From the NCBI GenBank assembly GCA_015039365.1, contig WION01000001.1, positions 806,001 to 870,000 of the forward strand: a stretch of DNA of 64,000 bases, in the 5' to 3' direction. The notes beneath the pieces are model-generated. The model did not search any database, was not told the DNA's origin, and was given only the letters and a program-made list of their open reading frames with translations. How positions within the stretch are numbered: position 1 is the first letter of the stretch; each line of letters opens with the position of its first letter. The stretch comes from Amanita rubescens (lineage: Eukaryota; Basidiomycota; Agaricomycetes; Agaricales; Amanitaceae). This document shows, piece after piece, positions 11,635-23,903 of this stretch. Made by a program: the position numbers and the translations under genes.

Positions 11635-11863
11635 CTATCGTGACCCATTCTCAGTTGTTCCTGAGAAGTCGGGGAGTTTGCGCTGGGGTTCTTCTAGCAC
11701 GACTCGCCTGTAGAGTACAACTAAGTAATTTTTCAGTGCAGTCCAATGTTATGGGAGTAGATATGAACATACCAGTTGTGCCGACTATGATGGGTAATGT
11801 CCATATGATGGTTCGCAGACGGCGTGCTTGAAGCGACAAACTAGGTGGTCGCGGTGATTCCAT
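11635..11863 (-). CDS. Small single-pass membrane protein, conserved-looking, function unknown
   Basis: Two exons join in phase through a GTATGT intron (about 11775-11723). They read MESPRPPSLSLQARRLRTII, a hydrophobic segment WTLPIIVGTTVVLY, then RRVVLEEPQRKLP and a short tail to TAG (complement of 11635-11637). The product has about 60 residues, one transmembrane helix and a positively charged flank, as in small mitochondrial inner-membrane proteins. I recall similar short proteins in other fungi (RRLRT...WT.PI...VLY.R.V..EPQR) but know no function. An upstream in-frame ATG at 11914 would add 17 residues and could be the true start. It converges with Mic10, with about 50 bp between stop codons. 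Confidence 0.55.
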
Positions 11864-11988
11864 CTGGACTTTACGCTGCAAAGGTGATAAACGCACGCGT
11901 GACAGTATAGTCACAGTAGACGCGCTTTAGTAGTAGTACCCCGACGCCGTTGAACAACCTCATATAAGTTACGTCTTTCTCCAACATC

Positions 11989-13360
11989 ATGCCGCGCCGA
12001 CGATTCCGCCTGACGATGAAAAGGCCGAAGAAACAGTCCCGAAACCCACCAAGAACATTGTCAGACGACTATGGTACACCAACAGACGAGGAATGGTGTG
12101 CCGGCGAAAGCTTCAATGTGTTCGTGGTGAAGGACAATGAAGACGAAGAGTATTCTTTCAGGAAGGGCGATGTGTAAGCTACTATCATATTGAAAGACCA
12201 GGTTTCTGATGTGTTAACAGTGCCTTGATACTCCCTCGTGACATTGGTCCTAAAGAAACTGAAGGCATGGAGGACAATGAGTATTGGATTGGAAAAGTAC
12301 GTGGAATTCGGGCACTAGGCTCTGAGGAAGATGTCTGTCATCTTATCATCTATCTGCTGGACTTGTACTAATGCAGCTCAGGTCTGGGCCAAGGTCCAAT
12401 GGTATTACACACCGGAAGATGTAGCATGCATCATAAAATCATTGTAAGTTTTGTCTGTTTATATCAGTGCCAGCACGTCTTGACCAAACCCTTGCGTCAG
12501 TGACACCAGTACATGTGGCCATTATGAGCGAATCTTCTCTGACCATTTCGACTACATCCATGTCGACTCATTCAGTGGTATGAAATATTATGTATACCAA
12601 ATCTTGTCAATGTAACAAATCATTGATCAACAACAGGAGTAACATCCATGACGCGTTTTGGGATGAATGATGATCGGCAAAAATTCATCGGAAGAAAGGA
12701 TTTCTATTGCCGTCATGATTTTGAACACAAGGCACGACGAATACTGGTAAAACATTTATCCTACAGTCTACCACTTAATATCTAGTGTTTTCTAGCCCAG
12801 GCAAAAAGCACAGGCATGTCGGGTTTGCTCTCAACCGTATTCACCGGACGACTCTGACCGACGAAGCCTCATGCACTTCTGCCCCCGACCCTCTTGCAGA
12901 AAATTTTACCACGAGTCGTGTTTGGAAATTCACAAGGGGCTAACTGAGGGATCGCGGACGCTTCAGCTGATTATGACGTGGCCAGACGAGGACAAAAAAG
13001 ACACGATATTCAGTCTGCTATCGTACACAGGACAAAATGATGACCAGTCGGATGCAAGTCCTCAAGAAGTGTCGATGATCATTTCCTGATTTTTTGGGTT
13101 CTTTGCCAAATGAACTAGTCAAGGTGGCTGAACAGCCGATAGTCCGTGGGGCAGCGTTTAAATCTGGTGGGGTAACCGGAAATATTTCGTATGTCGTTCA
13201 AGCGAGGAGAATGATATACGAGGTACTTCGGGGATCCTCGATTCCAGATGATTGGGCTGCAAGTGTGGATCTGAAAAAGTCCATTGTCGATATCCAAATG
13301 GGCGCAAAGAAGAAACGTATGCCCGCTTTTCTATGTCCGGAATGCAACAGTGTAATTTGA
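11989..13360 (+). CDS. BAH and PHD-type zinc-finger protein (chromatin reader)
   Basis: ATG at 11989 starts a basic N-terminus (MPRRRFRLTMKRPKKQSRNP). A BAH domain follows across four introns (ESFNVFVVKDNEDEEYSF, DNEYWIGKVRGI, VWAKVQWYYTPEDV, HYERIFSDHFDYIHVDS, KDFYCRHDFEH). Next is a PHD-like finger, CRVC...CPRPSCRKFYHESC near 12810-12920, and a C-terminal part with QPIVRGAAFKSGG and AFLCPECNSVI ending at 13360. BAH-PHD proteins read histone tails and recruit other chromatin factors in the nucleus. Between about 13070 and 13095 the frame runs into TGA while the conserved-looking FLGSLPNELVKVAEQPIVRG continues one frame over. Either a one-base indel is present or a weak intron (donor GTCCTC near 13060, acceptor CTAG near 13118) is used. 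Confidence 0.75.
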
Positions 13361-13516
13361 CAAAGCACATCTTGCTGTACTTTTCATTCATTCAAATTGC
13401 CGTTATTACTATATACCAGAATGCCTCATCTGTATCATTACTACCAATACCTTAGCTAGTATACAATGGAATGCGTGTGTTGTGCAAAACAATTATCAAG
13501 ACGAATAAATTGGATT

Positions 13517-16500
13517 TTAATTGTAGAGGACGGCCAAGTGTTGCTTCGCAGCCTCGATGATGAACAGCGGATCGCTAGCTTTAGACAGAACCACCTGCTC
13601 GCTGTCCGGCGTTTCACGAACAGTCGCCGCAGTGCCTTGTTCAGGTCCTCCGATCACAAGCACTTGCTGACCTAGCTTGTCAGGCGAGACCGGCACGATA
13701 TAGCGCATGAGCACAGAACGAGCAGTTCCGTCTTCAAACTCGACCAGGACCGTATGTTCGAACCCATCCCCGACCTTGGCAGCACCAAGTACACGTCCAG
13801 TCTTGCCTTCATAATCACCATTGAGGTAGTTCTCGTGCCGCGTGCCTTGTATCTGAACCTTGATGCGCTTCATATATTGTCCGAGCACAGGGTCTAGTAA
13901 CCATTCGTTGGATTCTTTGGTAGGTTCTGTGGGCAAGGTCAACAAGATGTTTATAAATATGATATGCGGTATTTGAATCACCATCTGCAGGCACATCGTT
14001 ATCTTCACCATACATCGCCCCGCCGGCGGGAGTGGCAACAGATGAATAAGACGATGCATCAAATCTTGAGACGCCTGCTGGAGTGCGTGGATATGCAGCC
14101 GGCGTAGATGGGTATGGTGTTCCTTGGGTAGCGGGGGTAGGCGCCTGGGCGGGACCCGGCGTTGGAGCGCTCTATAAGACGGTCAGAAGAAATCACCTGA
14201 GAATTTTATCAAGACATACGGCGGGTTGCCCCCAAGAATCGCCTCCCGTTCCCCAGCCAGGGCCAGTAGAAGCACCCCAACCGCCTGCTCCGCCGTTTTG
14301 CATGGGGCTGGTACCTCCCCAACCATTGTTGTTCGCTGCCGTTGGACCAGGAGTAGCCCAGCCTGCTGCGCCTGCGTTCGGCCGTGGGGTAGCCCACCCA
14401 CTGGCACCAGATGCGTACGGATTGGGTGTTCTCGAAGACGCATTCCACGCTGGGGTCTTTCCACCGTCTGCGGCATAAGGGTTCGGCGTCCGGGAAGATG
14501 CGTTCCAAGCAGGGGTCTTTCCACCGTCTGCATACGGATTAGGTGTTCGCGAGGCTGCGTTCCATGCTGGCGTCCTCCCTTCGGCGGCATAAGGATTTGG
14601 TGTTCGGCCCACGCCCCATCCTGGCGTACGTGCGCCTTGTGAAGCATATGGGTTGCTAGCTGGTGATCCTCCCCATGGTCGCCCTCCAGGAGGTCCTCTA
14701 GGTCTGTTATCAAGAAGCGATAATGTACCATCTGGCCTTCAATATTCGATTAGCATTTTGCTCATTCCCAAGGTAGAAGAATATACGTACAGTCGCTCGC
14801 GCAATTTCTCTTTTTCAATCGTAATGATCTTGTTACCCGTCCGCAGCTCCACACGGCATACGTTCCCGTTTGTATCTTTGATGGTACCAACGTATCCCTT
14901 TTGTGGACCCTTAACAATGGCAACAGTGAGACCGATATGTCTATCCTTAGGCCCACGACCCATGTTTCCGGAGCCAACCATTCCTCCCGTAGGTTGCATC
15001 AAAGCGGGGTTCATCTTTGACAGATCGCCAGTCGGCTTTACAATACTGCCTTTCGGCGCTAGCGACGCAAGGGACCGTGTACGCGTTACAAATACGCCAC
15101 CATTTTCTTGGTACTCTCTGTTGTGCAGGAAAGCGTAGAAAGATTGGTATATGTGGAGTACCCGGCCTTTTCTTGCCTGTTTGTAGCGTTTCAGTGTAGT
15201 TCTCATCGCTAAATAATAAACGTCTCACCTCGCCATCTGTCTCCTTCATGTTGTCGTTCACTCGAATTTCGTGGCCTTCGGAGTCGACAGCGATGGCTTT
15301 ATTTGAATTCCGACTCATGGAAATTTGGTGAGGTTGCACGAGGCGGACTTGTCCATTTTGATCCAATACACGGAAAGAGTCTCGTTCTGTTCTGAAGATG
15401 ACACCAACAGTCTGCGCGCTACACAAAGTCATCAGTGTCAAATTGAACGGCGCGAAGGACTATGCGTACTCTAGTTGCACTAGGTCATGCAATTCGTAAT
15501 TTCCAACGACATTAGTGCTTGAGCCAACTTCAGCAGCTTCACGAAGATCCTTTGAAAAGACGGATATCTGATCCTATGATTAGATGACCCCACGTACAAA
15601 ATTTTAGTAGAACTCACCTCTTGCATCGACATATCTGATATGAAAGTGATGACATTGTCCGACACGGATACGACAAGACCCGTCTCGTCTGCGTTTTGAC
15701 CGCTCATGACTTTGACGTGGTCGCCTGGTTTGAACCTCTTCCGTACACTCCTCGCTAATAATTCAATCTTTTGACCCTCCAAATCAACACCCTCAGCGGT
15801 AATTGTCACAACGTCCTGTGAAATCTCCTCCACAACACCGTGTACACCCGCCTGCTCACCCTCGAATACTTCAACGTGATCACCAGGTTGCAAGACCGAG
15901 ACAGCAGCTTTTCTCGAGGCCTCGGCGATAACGGATAGGTCAACAAGGTTATCTCCTTCGTTGTCTTGTTTTCTGGAGAATTGCTGGATTTCGTCGAGCG
16001 TCGGATTAACGTCTTCCAGGATTAGCGCACTTAATTTGAAGTCCTTTTCAATGAAGCCATCTCTGTAGGTATCATTTTGGAAGACGTAGACTTGGTTACG
16101 CTTCGATACATGTTTTCGACCATAGACCTTGACGACCTCTTCATAGTTGAATAGTCTTTGCGGAGGCCGCATAGCTCCGGTGCCAGTTGTTGTTTTTTTC
16201 CGTTTTTTCCCGTCTGCCGCAACATCAGTCGCGGGGAGTGAGGTCTATACGTGGTATAAACCGAAGACCAACATCCTCGCCATTCTCCGTGATATCGACC
16301 ACTTGCGCTAGATCACCAGCGTACTTTCCACGCCTGATACGAACCCATGTCCCAGGAGTGACTGTCTGCTCCTGCTTCTTAATTTGTAACAGACTAGCCA
16401 TCTCCTCAATTGGCACCAGGTGGATACCGCGACTGATGTAGACACCAACGAGACCATTTACGGCTTGCATGACCTGTTTTGCACTTCTGGCCTCAACGTA

Positions 16501-17355
16501 GACCATGCCAGGCAACGAGTCACGCTGGAAAGCAGCCAGAATTTGTAGGGGTTTTGCCGTATATTCGACATCCACAGCTTTGCGCATGATACTAAGAACG
16601 ATATCACGCTCGCGCCCTGTCTGGTAGAAATGGTAATAAAAAAAACGAACAAATAGTAAATATAAAACAGAAAGCCTACCTTGACTCGAACTTGCCACAA
16701 GCTTGCATCGTGAACCGAAGGCATTAACAACCTCTGCGGGATCTCGTTCATGTCCCCGGTATAATGGAGAGCTGCCCGGCCACCATAACGCTTGCTCAAG
16801 TCTTTAGCAATTTGTTCTGGACTTCTGTCCTCCTCTTCATCAAGTCTTCTTGCAGATAGCATAGCATGGTGGCGCCGGTTAGTATCAACTTCGGCGTCTG
16901 ACTCGATGAATCCCTCTATAGATGTAGCGTTTAGTATAGAGCTAAATAAGGGATGTTTGACTCCAACGACATACCGTCCGCATAATCTCCTTCCTCTTCC
17001 TCCTCTTCATCTTCGTCGCTAACCTCGGCTTCTAGATCGATGAAACGACTGACTGCCGGACGTTTGTGACGATGCTGAAAAACGACGTCAGAGCCTGAGT
17101 CTGAATAAAGACAATCTTGCCTACCTTTGCCCGTTTCCTAGCTTTCTTTCCTGAGACCTCTTCCTCATCGCCCTCCTCTTCTTCTTCCTCTTCTTCCTCT
17201 CCTTCCTCCTCCTCGTCAAACACGTCTCTCTCTATTCTCCGCTTTTCTGGAACGCCAGGGTCGTCCTGCTCCGCATCTTCTTCAGGAGCATTACCTGCAT
17301 CTCCCATATCAGCATCGTCCTCTGCGCGAAACTCATGCTCGTCTGCGTCCGACAT
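13517..17355 (-). CDS. SPT5: Transcription elongation factor Spt5
   Basis: Start at 17355 (MSDADEHEFRAEDDADMGDA). The N-terminus is extremely acidic (poly-Glu near 17200), then basic (GKKARKRAK). The NGN domain lies at about 16690-16440 (GRERDIVLSIMRKAVD, PGMVYVEARS, GIHLVPIEEM). Several KOW domains follow (PGTWVRIRRGKYAGDLAQVV; LQPGDHVEVFEGEQAGVHG; KPGDHVKVMSGQ; IGLTVAIVKGPQKGYVG). Between about 14610 and 14430 is a C-terminal repeat region built on S/G-R/K-TP-NPYA and GKTPAWNA, the CTR phosphorylated by P-TEFb/Bur1-type kinases. One more KOW-like segment precedes the stop at 13517. Spt5 pairs with Spt4 on RNA polymerase II and controls processivity, pausing and RNA processing in the nucleus. 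It is divergent from the splicing gene CWC2, with 76 bp between start codons. Confidence 0.95.
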
Positions 17356-17431
17356 GGTGAAAGTCCAGGTCGAAGTTGCGTAGAGAAGTGTCACAACGCA
17401 GCGTGACAGGCGCGTCACATTTAACTCTACC

Positions 17432-18649
17432 ATGAACACCATCGAGGACGAGGCCGAGATTGAGACGCCTGTTTATGATCCCATTCTCCAATACCCACAA
17501 CCACCAAAAAAGCTAAAACCAGCACGAAAACAAGTAAAGCCAGGTGACGTGAACAAGACAGAAACCGTGCAGACGGGAAAAGAATATAGTGCGTCCACCA
17601 GCCGCGAATAAGATATAGGGTGCTAACCTGTGTGCTAGATATATGGTATAACAAGTGGGCAGGAGGAGACCGCGAGGACAATTATTCCAAGTCCGTCCCT
17701 ATACTTCTTTCATTTCTTCTGAGTCCTGACGTCGAACAGTAAAGTCAAATCCCAATCACGGTGTCATATCCGTCAAGATGTAGGCTTGACGCGCGCCAAT
17801 ATGACGGGGATGAAATACTGTTGTCTCTTCTTTGCACGCGGGTGCTGCCCGTACGGCTGGGAATGCGAATACATGCACGTCCTCCCCGACGGTAATGCCA
17901 AACCAGACAGCTCAAAAGATTGTTTCGCGAGAGACAAGTTCGCTGATTACCGGGACGACATGGGCGGTGTTGGAAGCTTCAATAGGCAAAATCGAACGCT
18001 TTATATTGGACGAATTAAAGAAACAGGGACGGGCCCCGAGACAGAAGAAGTTGTCATTAGACACTTTAGGGAATGGGGCACGATAGAGCGAGTGCGGGTC
18101 TTGCAGTACCGCTCTGTGGCCTTCGTTACCTACGTCTCCGAGCTATCCGCCCAATTTGCAAAGGAGGCCATGGCATGTCAGTCACTGGACAATGACGAGA
18201 TTTTAAATGTCCGCTGGGCGACAGAGGATCCAAATCCAGTTCAAAAAGTGTTGGAGAAAAGGAGACTGGAGGAGCTGGGCCGAGATGCAATCCAATCCAG
18301 GATGGATCCAAGGATTGTGGACGCCGTGAGGGCAATCAGGGCGCTTGAGGATGGGGTGGAATTAGACGAGGAGGGAAATCTTCTAGATGATGGCGAGGTC
18401 GAGGATGAACCAGCAAATAAGAGACCGCGGCTAACAATTGAAGACGGAGGTCAAAGCGAGCAGGCGTCTACGCCAACACCACCACCCGCAGGTCTCAGTA
18501 TCCTCAATGCCGACGCTTTGGAGGGTTTGAAATACTTTGCAGAGATAAGAAAACGAAATGAGACTCCCGTGCCTGCACCGAGACGGGCACCTCCACCTCC
18601 ACCGGGAGGGCTTGGACTGGCTGGGTACGGAAGCGACGAGGATGACTGA
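17432..18649 (+). CDS. CWC2: Pre-mRNA-splicing factor Cwc2 (RBM22-like)
   Basis: ATG at 17432 begins MNTIEDEAEIETPVYDP. After two introns the Torus and CCCH finger region reads MKYCCLFFARGCCPYGWECE then YMH (about 17810-17880). The RRM follows: RTLYIGRI (RNP2) and RSVAFVTY (RNP1) near 18110. A conserved segment LNVRWATEDPNPVQ leads to a charged, proline-rich C-terminus (APRRAPPPPPGGLGLAGYGS), with stop at 18647-18649. Cwc2 belongs to the Prp19/NTC-associated proteins and contacts U6 snRNA and the intron near the spliceosome active site. Motif content and order match fungal Cwc2. It shares a very short divergent promoter with Spt5. Confidence 0.92.
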
Positions 18650-18755
18650 TTCTGCGGACTGTATCTTGTTCGTAGTGTAAGAATATGCTAGCCATACAGT
18701 TGTGAAGTTCATGCTAATCAGAATGCAGTACTAAAAACATTAACGGTGTTCAAAT

Positions 18756-20078
18756 TCAGTCTCTTCCACCTCCACTGCCATCTCCAGCGCCAGCGTTTAC
18801 TCCATGAGCTGAAAGAGAAAGATTCGCAATTCTGAGCTCCTCTGCAGCCAAGTCCTCTTCCTCCTTTTCTCTCCGATAATTGGCCAGATCCCAATCATCA
18901 GACTCTTCGTCGTCCCCTTCTTCTTCCGCCAACCACTCGGGATGGTATTGGAACTAAGAACGAACATGAGCACACAAGACACATAAGAGAAGGACGATAC
19001 GCACCAGATCCCTTCCACTCATACCATTCGCCTTACCCGCTGCAGATTGAGCCTCCTTTGCCTTCTTCAACACCTCCATTTCTGCTTCCTTCTTATTCAT
19101 CCTCGTCTTTTTCCATACCGTAAACGATTCCTTTGTCACCGGTGTCAAGTTAGATCCGAGCTTATGTCTTTCCACTTCCAAAAATTCCTCCAAGCTAATC
19201 GTATTAGCCTTCGCCGCTTCTTCTGCCGCTTTCTTTTGTGACTTGAGCACAAATCCAGGAGGGAGAGCATGGCGATATTGGCACGATTCACCGCCACTGG
19301 GACATTCCCAGAACCAGCCGAACTTGCTGTCCTCAATGGCTTGCAAAAAGTATTTGCATACAATCTGAAATGCCAAGTGGGCTTGATGGAAAAGAAAACA
19401 TAAGGAAAACGTACATCTGTGGTCGTTCGTGGATTTCCATGCTTAGATAGGACCACGTTCCGTAGCTTCTCTTCATCCCAGTTCTCCATGGTATCTAGCG
19501 ATCTCGTGTTAGCGTACCTCCACTTAACCAGAACAATGGGATACATGCCATTGGCCTTGTCTTCTCTACTATCCTCGTACAAATTACGCTTCTCAACCTT
19601 CCGACCCACGTCTGGGTCATGACTAAACTTGCACTTGTTTCCCTTATCGCAGAGACCAGATTTGAAGTATACACAAAGCACCGTCTTTGGGTCGGTACCG
19701 AACGGTATCTTTTGCGGGGCTTGGACAGACCTGAGAAGGGCAGCCTCTTCCTTCTTCCGTTTCTCCTCTTCGGCCTTTTCCTTCTCGCGAATAGCCTTCT
19801 CCCGCTCCTTGTCCAGAACAGCCTTTGATTTACCAGCAACGGCTTGCTGGGCTTGTATTTGGGCGACTTGCTGTTTGACTTTGGCCGATCTATTTTTCTG
19901 TTATAGTCGATACCTACGCGTCACCGAGATATGATTGAGAGTCACCCACATTTTTCATGCCAAATGTCTGGTTGGACAGGAGCGCCGTGAGTTCTTCGAT
20001 TGCACGCAATCATTAGTTTCGTACCTTGTCGACCTGGGCCTTCGATGAGCCTTGTTTTTCCTGTTTCTTTGGCGGCAT
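18756..20078 (-). CDS. TMA46: Tma46/ZC3H15-type CCCH zinc-finger protein (DRG family regulatory protein)
   Basis: Start at 20078 ([14 protein letters not shown]). A Lys/Glu/Ala coiled stretch ([20 protein letters not shown]) leads to the first CCCH finger, [20 protein letters not shown] near 19680-19620, with [16 protein letters not shown] after it. A second finger ([25 protein letters not shown]) lies near 19360-19260. The C-terminal half ([54 protein letters not shown]) is the DFRP region that binds DRG/Rbg GTPases. In yeast Tma46 forms a complex with Rbg1 and associates with translating ribosomes. The stop is at 18756-18758, and the gene converges with CWC2 about 106 bp away. Confidence 0.9.
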
Positions 20079-21540
20079 TGTGGGCGGTGAGGGACTTGGC
20101 GATGGTGATCAATATCCACTTCAGTCTCCCACGTGTGGAATCAATTATCACTTCAACCTAAGTCACGACGTGTTTATGATACTTCTACCTCGTCTTCACG
20201 AGCAATGAGCAAGGCAACACTACTGAAGTTAACCTCTTCTTGTCGTCGACTTGGACAACCTTCTGTGCCTGCGTCAACATGATCCTTCCATGTCACCAGT
20301 GCTCAAGTGTAGCCTGACTAGGTTACAAAGTTAAAATTATCATTGCCATGTTTAAACAGGAAAAAAAAAGGATGATTCATGATATTAGCTCAAGGCGCAA
20401 CGCTGGTGGGTAATGGTCTTTTAAAAATATAACTTTTGTTCCTAAGGGCCGACCAGTCCCAGGTCCAAACTGTCATCATGAAGCTTGGTACGCCTTTCTC
20501 CGAGCTCTCAGCCAAAGAGTTACCAATCCATCGTCTTCTTTCAGGACCAACATAAACAAATGAGGCGAAGATGGTTATCTTTTTCGTGTGCACGTGTAAC
20601 GATGAGTCCTCTGACCTAGCTTCCGTTGGAAAGATATGATGATTGATATAGGACCTTTATCACCATCTTCTCCCTCTTGGCATTTTACCTTTTTCGTATC
20701 CAACTCTGCTAATATCATCGCCAGATTACTTTTATGCATTTCATGTGCCTTAGATAACGGAAACTCAACATGCTCATTAGGGAAGAGAAGCAATGCCAGT
20801 GGTCTATTTTCCGTCGCAATACTCTGAACTCTTCTGAACTAGACGTTTAAGGTAGATAAAGCCACATAATGTCCGAGTTCTCAAACTTTTGTCATGCTTT
20901 TTTTTTGAGCGAAAGCCCCATGATATACTCTATACTTATACTTATGACAGCGGCTCAGTATGTCCAAGATCCGGAATTATTTCCCATAATTTCCCGTCTT
21001 CTATCGGAAGTACCTGTTGTTCCCGCGCTAATCCAACAATCTTTTCATAAGTTGTTCCAGTTGTTGGCGCCTTGAAGACTGGGAAATTGACGTTATTTAA
21101 CAAGCGTAGAATTTCAGGCAGTTTGGACAAACACTGCAATTTGCAAAGTCAAAGATTTGTAACGGAAGACCACTACTGTTTCGACACTTGTTGCGGCAAT
21201 TAACCCTGGCGGCCGAAGACGGCAATGTCAGATGAACCGATATGATGCCGTTATTACCGGCGGCTTACTCAGGGGAAAAAAGAATGTCAAATCTTCACAC
21301 GAACATAATGATGAGGCTCAGGAAGACGGTAAATACTAAACTGCTCGGTGAAACGATACCTGCTGCTCTTCATCGACTATCCAAAACGCTCTGACATATA
21401 AACTTTGAGTGCCACCTCCTGAATTTTTTTTTTCTCTTCCAGGATTGAACACATATTTTGCCTGTGCCTCCCGGTCGGTGCCTGTGCCCTTTTTTGTCTG
21501 CCGGGTCGCTTATCTGATTGTTAGGAATTAAAATCATTTC
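20079..21540. other. Intergenic stretch with an unrecognised minus-strand coding-like segment
   Basis: Two minus-strand stretches look coding in composition: 21139-20942 (includes FPVFKAPTTGTTYEKIVGLA) and 20820-20575 (includes LLLFPNEHVEFPLSKAHEMH and DKGPISIIISFQ). They could be exons of one small gene or the remains of one. No start, splice sites or family could be settled. Nothing else was seen in this stretch. Confidence 0.25.
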
Positions 21541-23486
21541 ATGGCATCTGAAGGCAATTTAACGATCTACGATATCGAGAAAGTTGACGACTGTGACTAT
21601 GACAAAGAATTGCCGGAAGGAAAACCCCTTGAGGAGCCAACTGATTTTCCAGAGGGCGGTCTGAGGGGTTGGATGACTCTTGTCGGAAGGTTGGACAATA
21701 TGAACCGCAAATTGACTGGATTTGATGAGGGCTTCTAGCTTCCTTTTTCAGTTCTGCAGCTATGGGTAAGATTCCCGCCGTTAACGTTGGATCTACCGGT
21801 CAAAGTTCAAATCGGATCCTAGATATACAAATGCTTTTGGAGTTTTTAATGGTAATTGTCCTTTTTTTTGGTTGGCATTTAGTTGACACAGTCATATATT
21901 AGACTATTATGTTCGCATATACTTGGGCGAAAAATATTCATCGTCAGATATCAGGTACGTCTATCTTTGCACGACAGGCACGATGATTCATGTTGGTGCA
22001 GCTGGATCGGGAGCGTCCAGATTGCCGTGAGTTTATTGATGGGGATATTGTCCGGAAGAGCTTTCGATACCGGTTACTTGTGAGACCACTGCGCGCCAGT
22101 TGACCAACGAAGGCCCTTACGTCTGATTCTACAAGTTATCATATAATCATCTGCGGCACGCTGCTATTTGCCTTTTCACTCTTCATGTTGTCGCTATCGC
22201 AACCCGAGCAATATTATCAGGTCAATATCTTATTCTAATTCCTTGTACTACGACTGACAATGATTGCAGGTATTCCTTGCACAAGGAATAGCCAACAGTA
22301 TAGCAATCGGCATGATCTACATACCTGCCCTTGCTATAGTGTCGCATTATTTCAGACGCAGAAGACCGTTCGCGTTGGGTGTATCTGCGGCGGTAAAGAA
22401 TTTTGGGAATTTGTCTCTTGGTTATTGACAGTTGCGTCAGGGATCTGCTACTGGAGGCGCGATACATCCAATCATACTCAACCAGCTGTTCTATGGTCGA
22501 ACCGGATTCCACAACGGCGTCCGCGCTAGTGCGGGATTCACTCTTGGTCTAATGATAATCGGCATTCTTCTCATGAAGCCACGTTTGCCGCCTAAAAAAA
22601 GACACGATGGTAGTTGGCTGATCAGTTTTCGGACATTCATGCGAGAACCAGCCTATGCTCTAGTCACACTGGGGTGAGCATCATGTCATCTTCAGTGACC
22701 TTATGTTCTGATGCTGGAGATGAGAACGCTCCTCATGTTCATGGGTCTATATTTCCCCATGTTCTACTTGCAGTTGTATGCGATAAAGCGGAACGTTGAT
22801 TCCACGCTTGCTTTTTATTCGGTTAGCTCTGTTCCTAGCCAGCTTATGAATAATCTCCTCATTCTGAGATACAGTTAACGATCCTCAACGGTGGTAGTGC
22901 CGTTGGTCGAATAGTACCAAACTTGATCGTAAACAAGTATGGAGTAATGAACACTATAGTGATATGCAGCATATGTTGCACAGTTCTTATCTTTTGCTTC
23001 TTGGCGGTGAAAAGCGCTGTCGGCATTGTCCTTTTTGCAGCCGTGTACGGATTCTTCGGGGGTGCTTGTGAGGGCAATGAATTTCAATCTCCATCCAATT
23101 CTAATTTTCGTACAGTCATCGGCTTACTGACCCCGACGCTCGCGGTCCAGGCCAAGAAGGACTCTGAAATTGGAGAGAGAATAGGTATATGCTTTGCTTT
23201 GGCTGGTACGTGACCCAAGATATTGCCAGCCATACCATCTTGATGCATGATGCATGATGCGTTGTTAGCAATCGGAGGCTTAATTGGTAACTGATAGCCT
23301 GGACGAGTTTGCCCTTCTGCTAAAACAAAATTTCCAGGTAACCCGATTGCTGGGGCACTCCTCACGTCGTCCTATACATGGTGGAAACCAATCATATTCG
23401 CTGGAGTCACCGTTGGGTTGGGTTCGACGTGCTTCTTCGGAGCTCGTCTCTTCCTTGTCAAGGAAAAGGGTACGGGCATCGTGTAA
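21541..23486 (+). CDS. MFS transporter, monocarboxylate-permease-like (MCT/MCH family)
   Basis: ATG at 21541 starts a hydrophilic acidic N-terminus (YDIEKVDDCDYDKELPEGKP) followed by PEGGLRGWMTLVGSF, the usual lead into helix 1 of fungal MCT-like carriers. Exons then give GYTNAFGVFNDYYVRIYL, SSSDISWIGSVQIAVSLLMG, a cytosolic SHYFRRRRPFALGVSAAGSA loop, a central hydrophilic region (MKPRLPPKKRHDGSW), and a second bundle (LNGGSAVGRIVPNLIVNKYG, AVYGFFGGA, GIGGLIGNPIAGALL, ending FLVKEKGTGIV). The intron near 22390-22440 joins GVSAA to GSATGGAIHPI in phase. Twelve hydrophobic segments are likely. Known members carry monocarboxylates, riboflavin or other small acids; the substrate cannot be read here. 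The stop is at 23484-23486. Confidence 0.85.
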
Positions 23487-23550
23487 AAGCTAAATGCTGA
23501 CAGATTGGGTTGATGAAAAATTGGAAGTTCACCTTGTGGGTTGAAACTTT

Positions 23551-23878
23551 CCATGATAACAACTACCGCTACGGTCCGTACATCTGAGAATTCCACACAT
23601 CTGTGTAGCGTAGAACCCCGGCGACCGGCCAAAAAATATACGCCAGATTCGCGAGCATACCTACAAAGACAACTTTCTCGTTACTGGCAGTTCTAAGCAG
23701 CAACAATATCGCAATCCTTGAAACGGCAGAGAAAGATTGCTATTGACCTTGTATTAACATATATCAGGGACCTGCGCCTGCCCTCGCCATCTTCTTGTCG
23801 TGTCCTCTCTTTCGATTGTGATTAGCACGGCTCGCCTTGTGCTTATCTTTCCATGCCCGTTCCCTCGCCTCTTAACCA
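23551..23878. repeat. Displaced copy of the 3' end and flank of the CUE-domain gene
   Basis: This segment matches 27486-27798 closely (for example GTGTAGCGTAGAACCCCGG, GAAAGATTGCTATTGACC, CTTTCGATTGTGATTAGC are shared). The other copy holds the last roughly 38 codons and 3' flank of the CUE-domain gene on the minus strand. Here the coding part is cut off at about 23878 and is not part of any gene. Small insertions and deletions separate the two copies. Confidence 0.85.
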
Positions 23879-23903
23879 AACCCACCGTCTCCCACCTCAT
23901 TGA

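Noticed and set aside
14083..14642. Long plus-strand frames opposite Spt5
   Set aside because: They are shadows of the repeated C-terminal domain of Spt5 on the other strand.
17117..17383. Serine-rich plus-strand frame near the Spt5 start
   Set aside because: Antisense of the poly-Glu N-terminus of Spt5.
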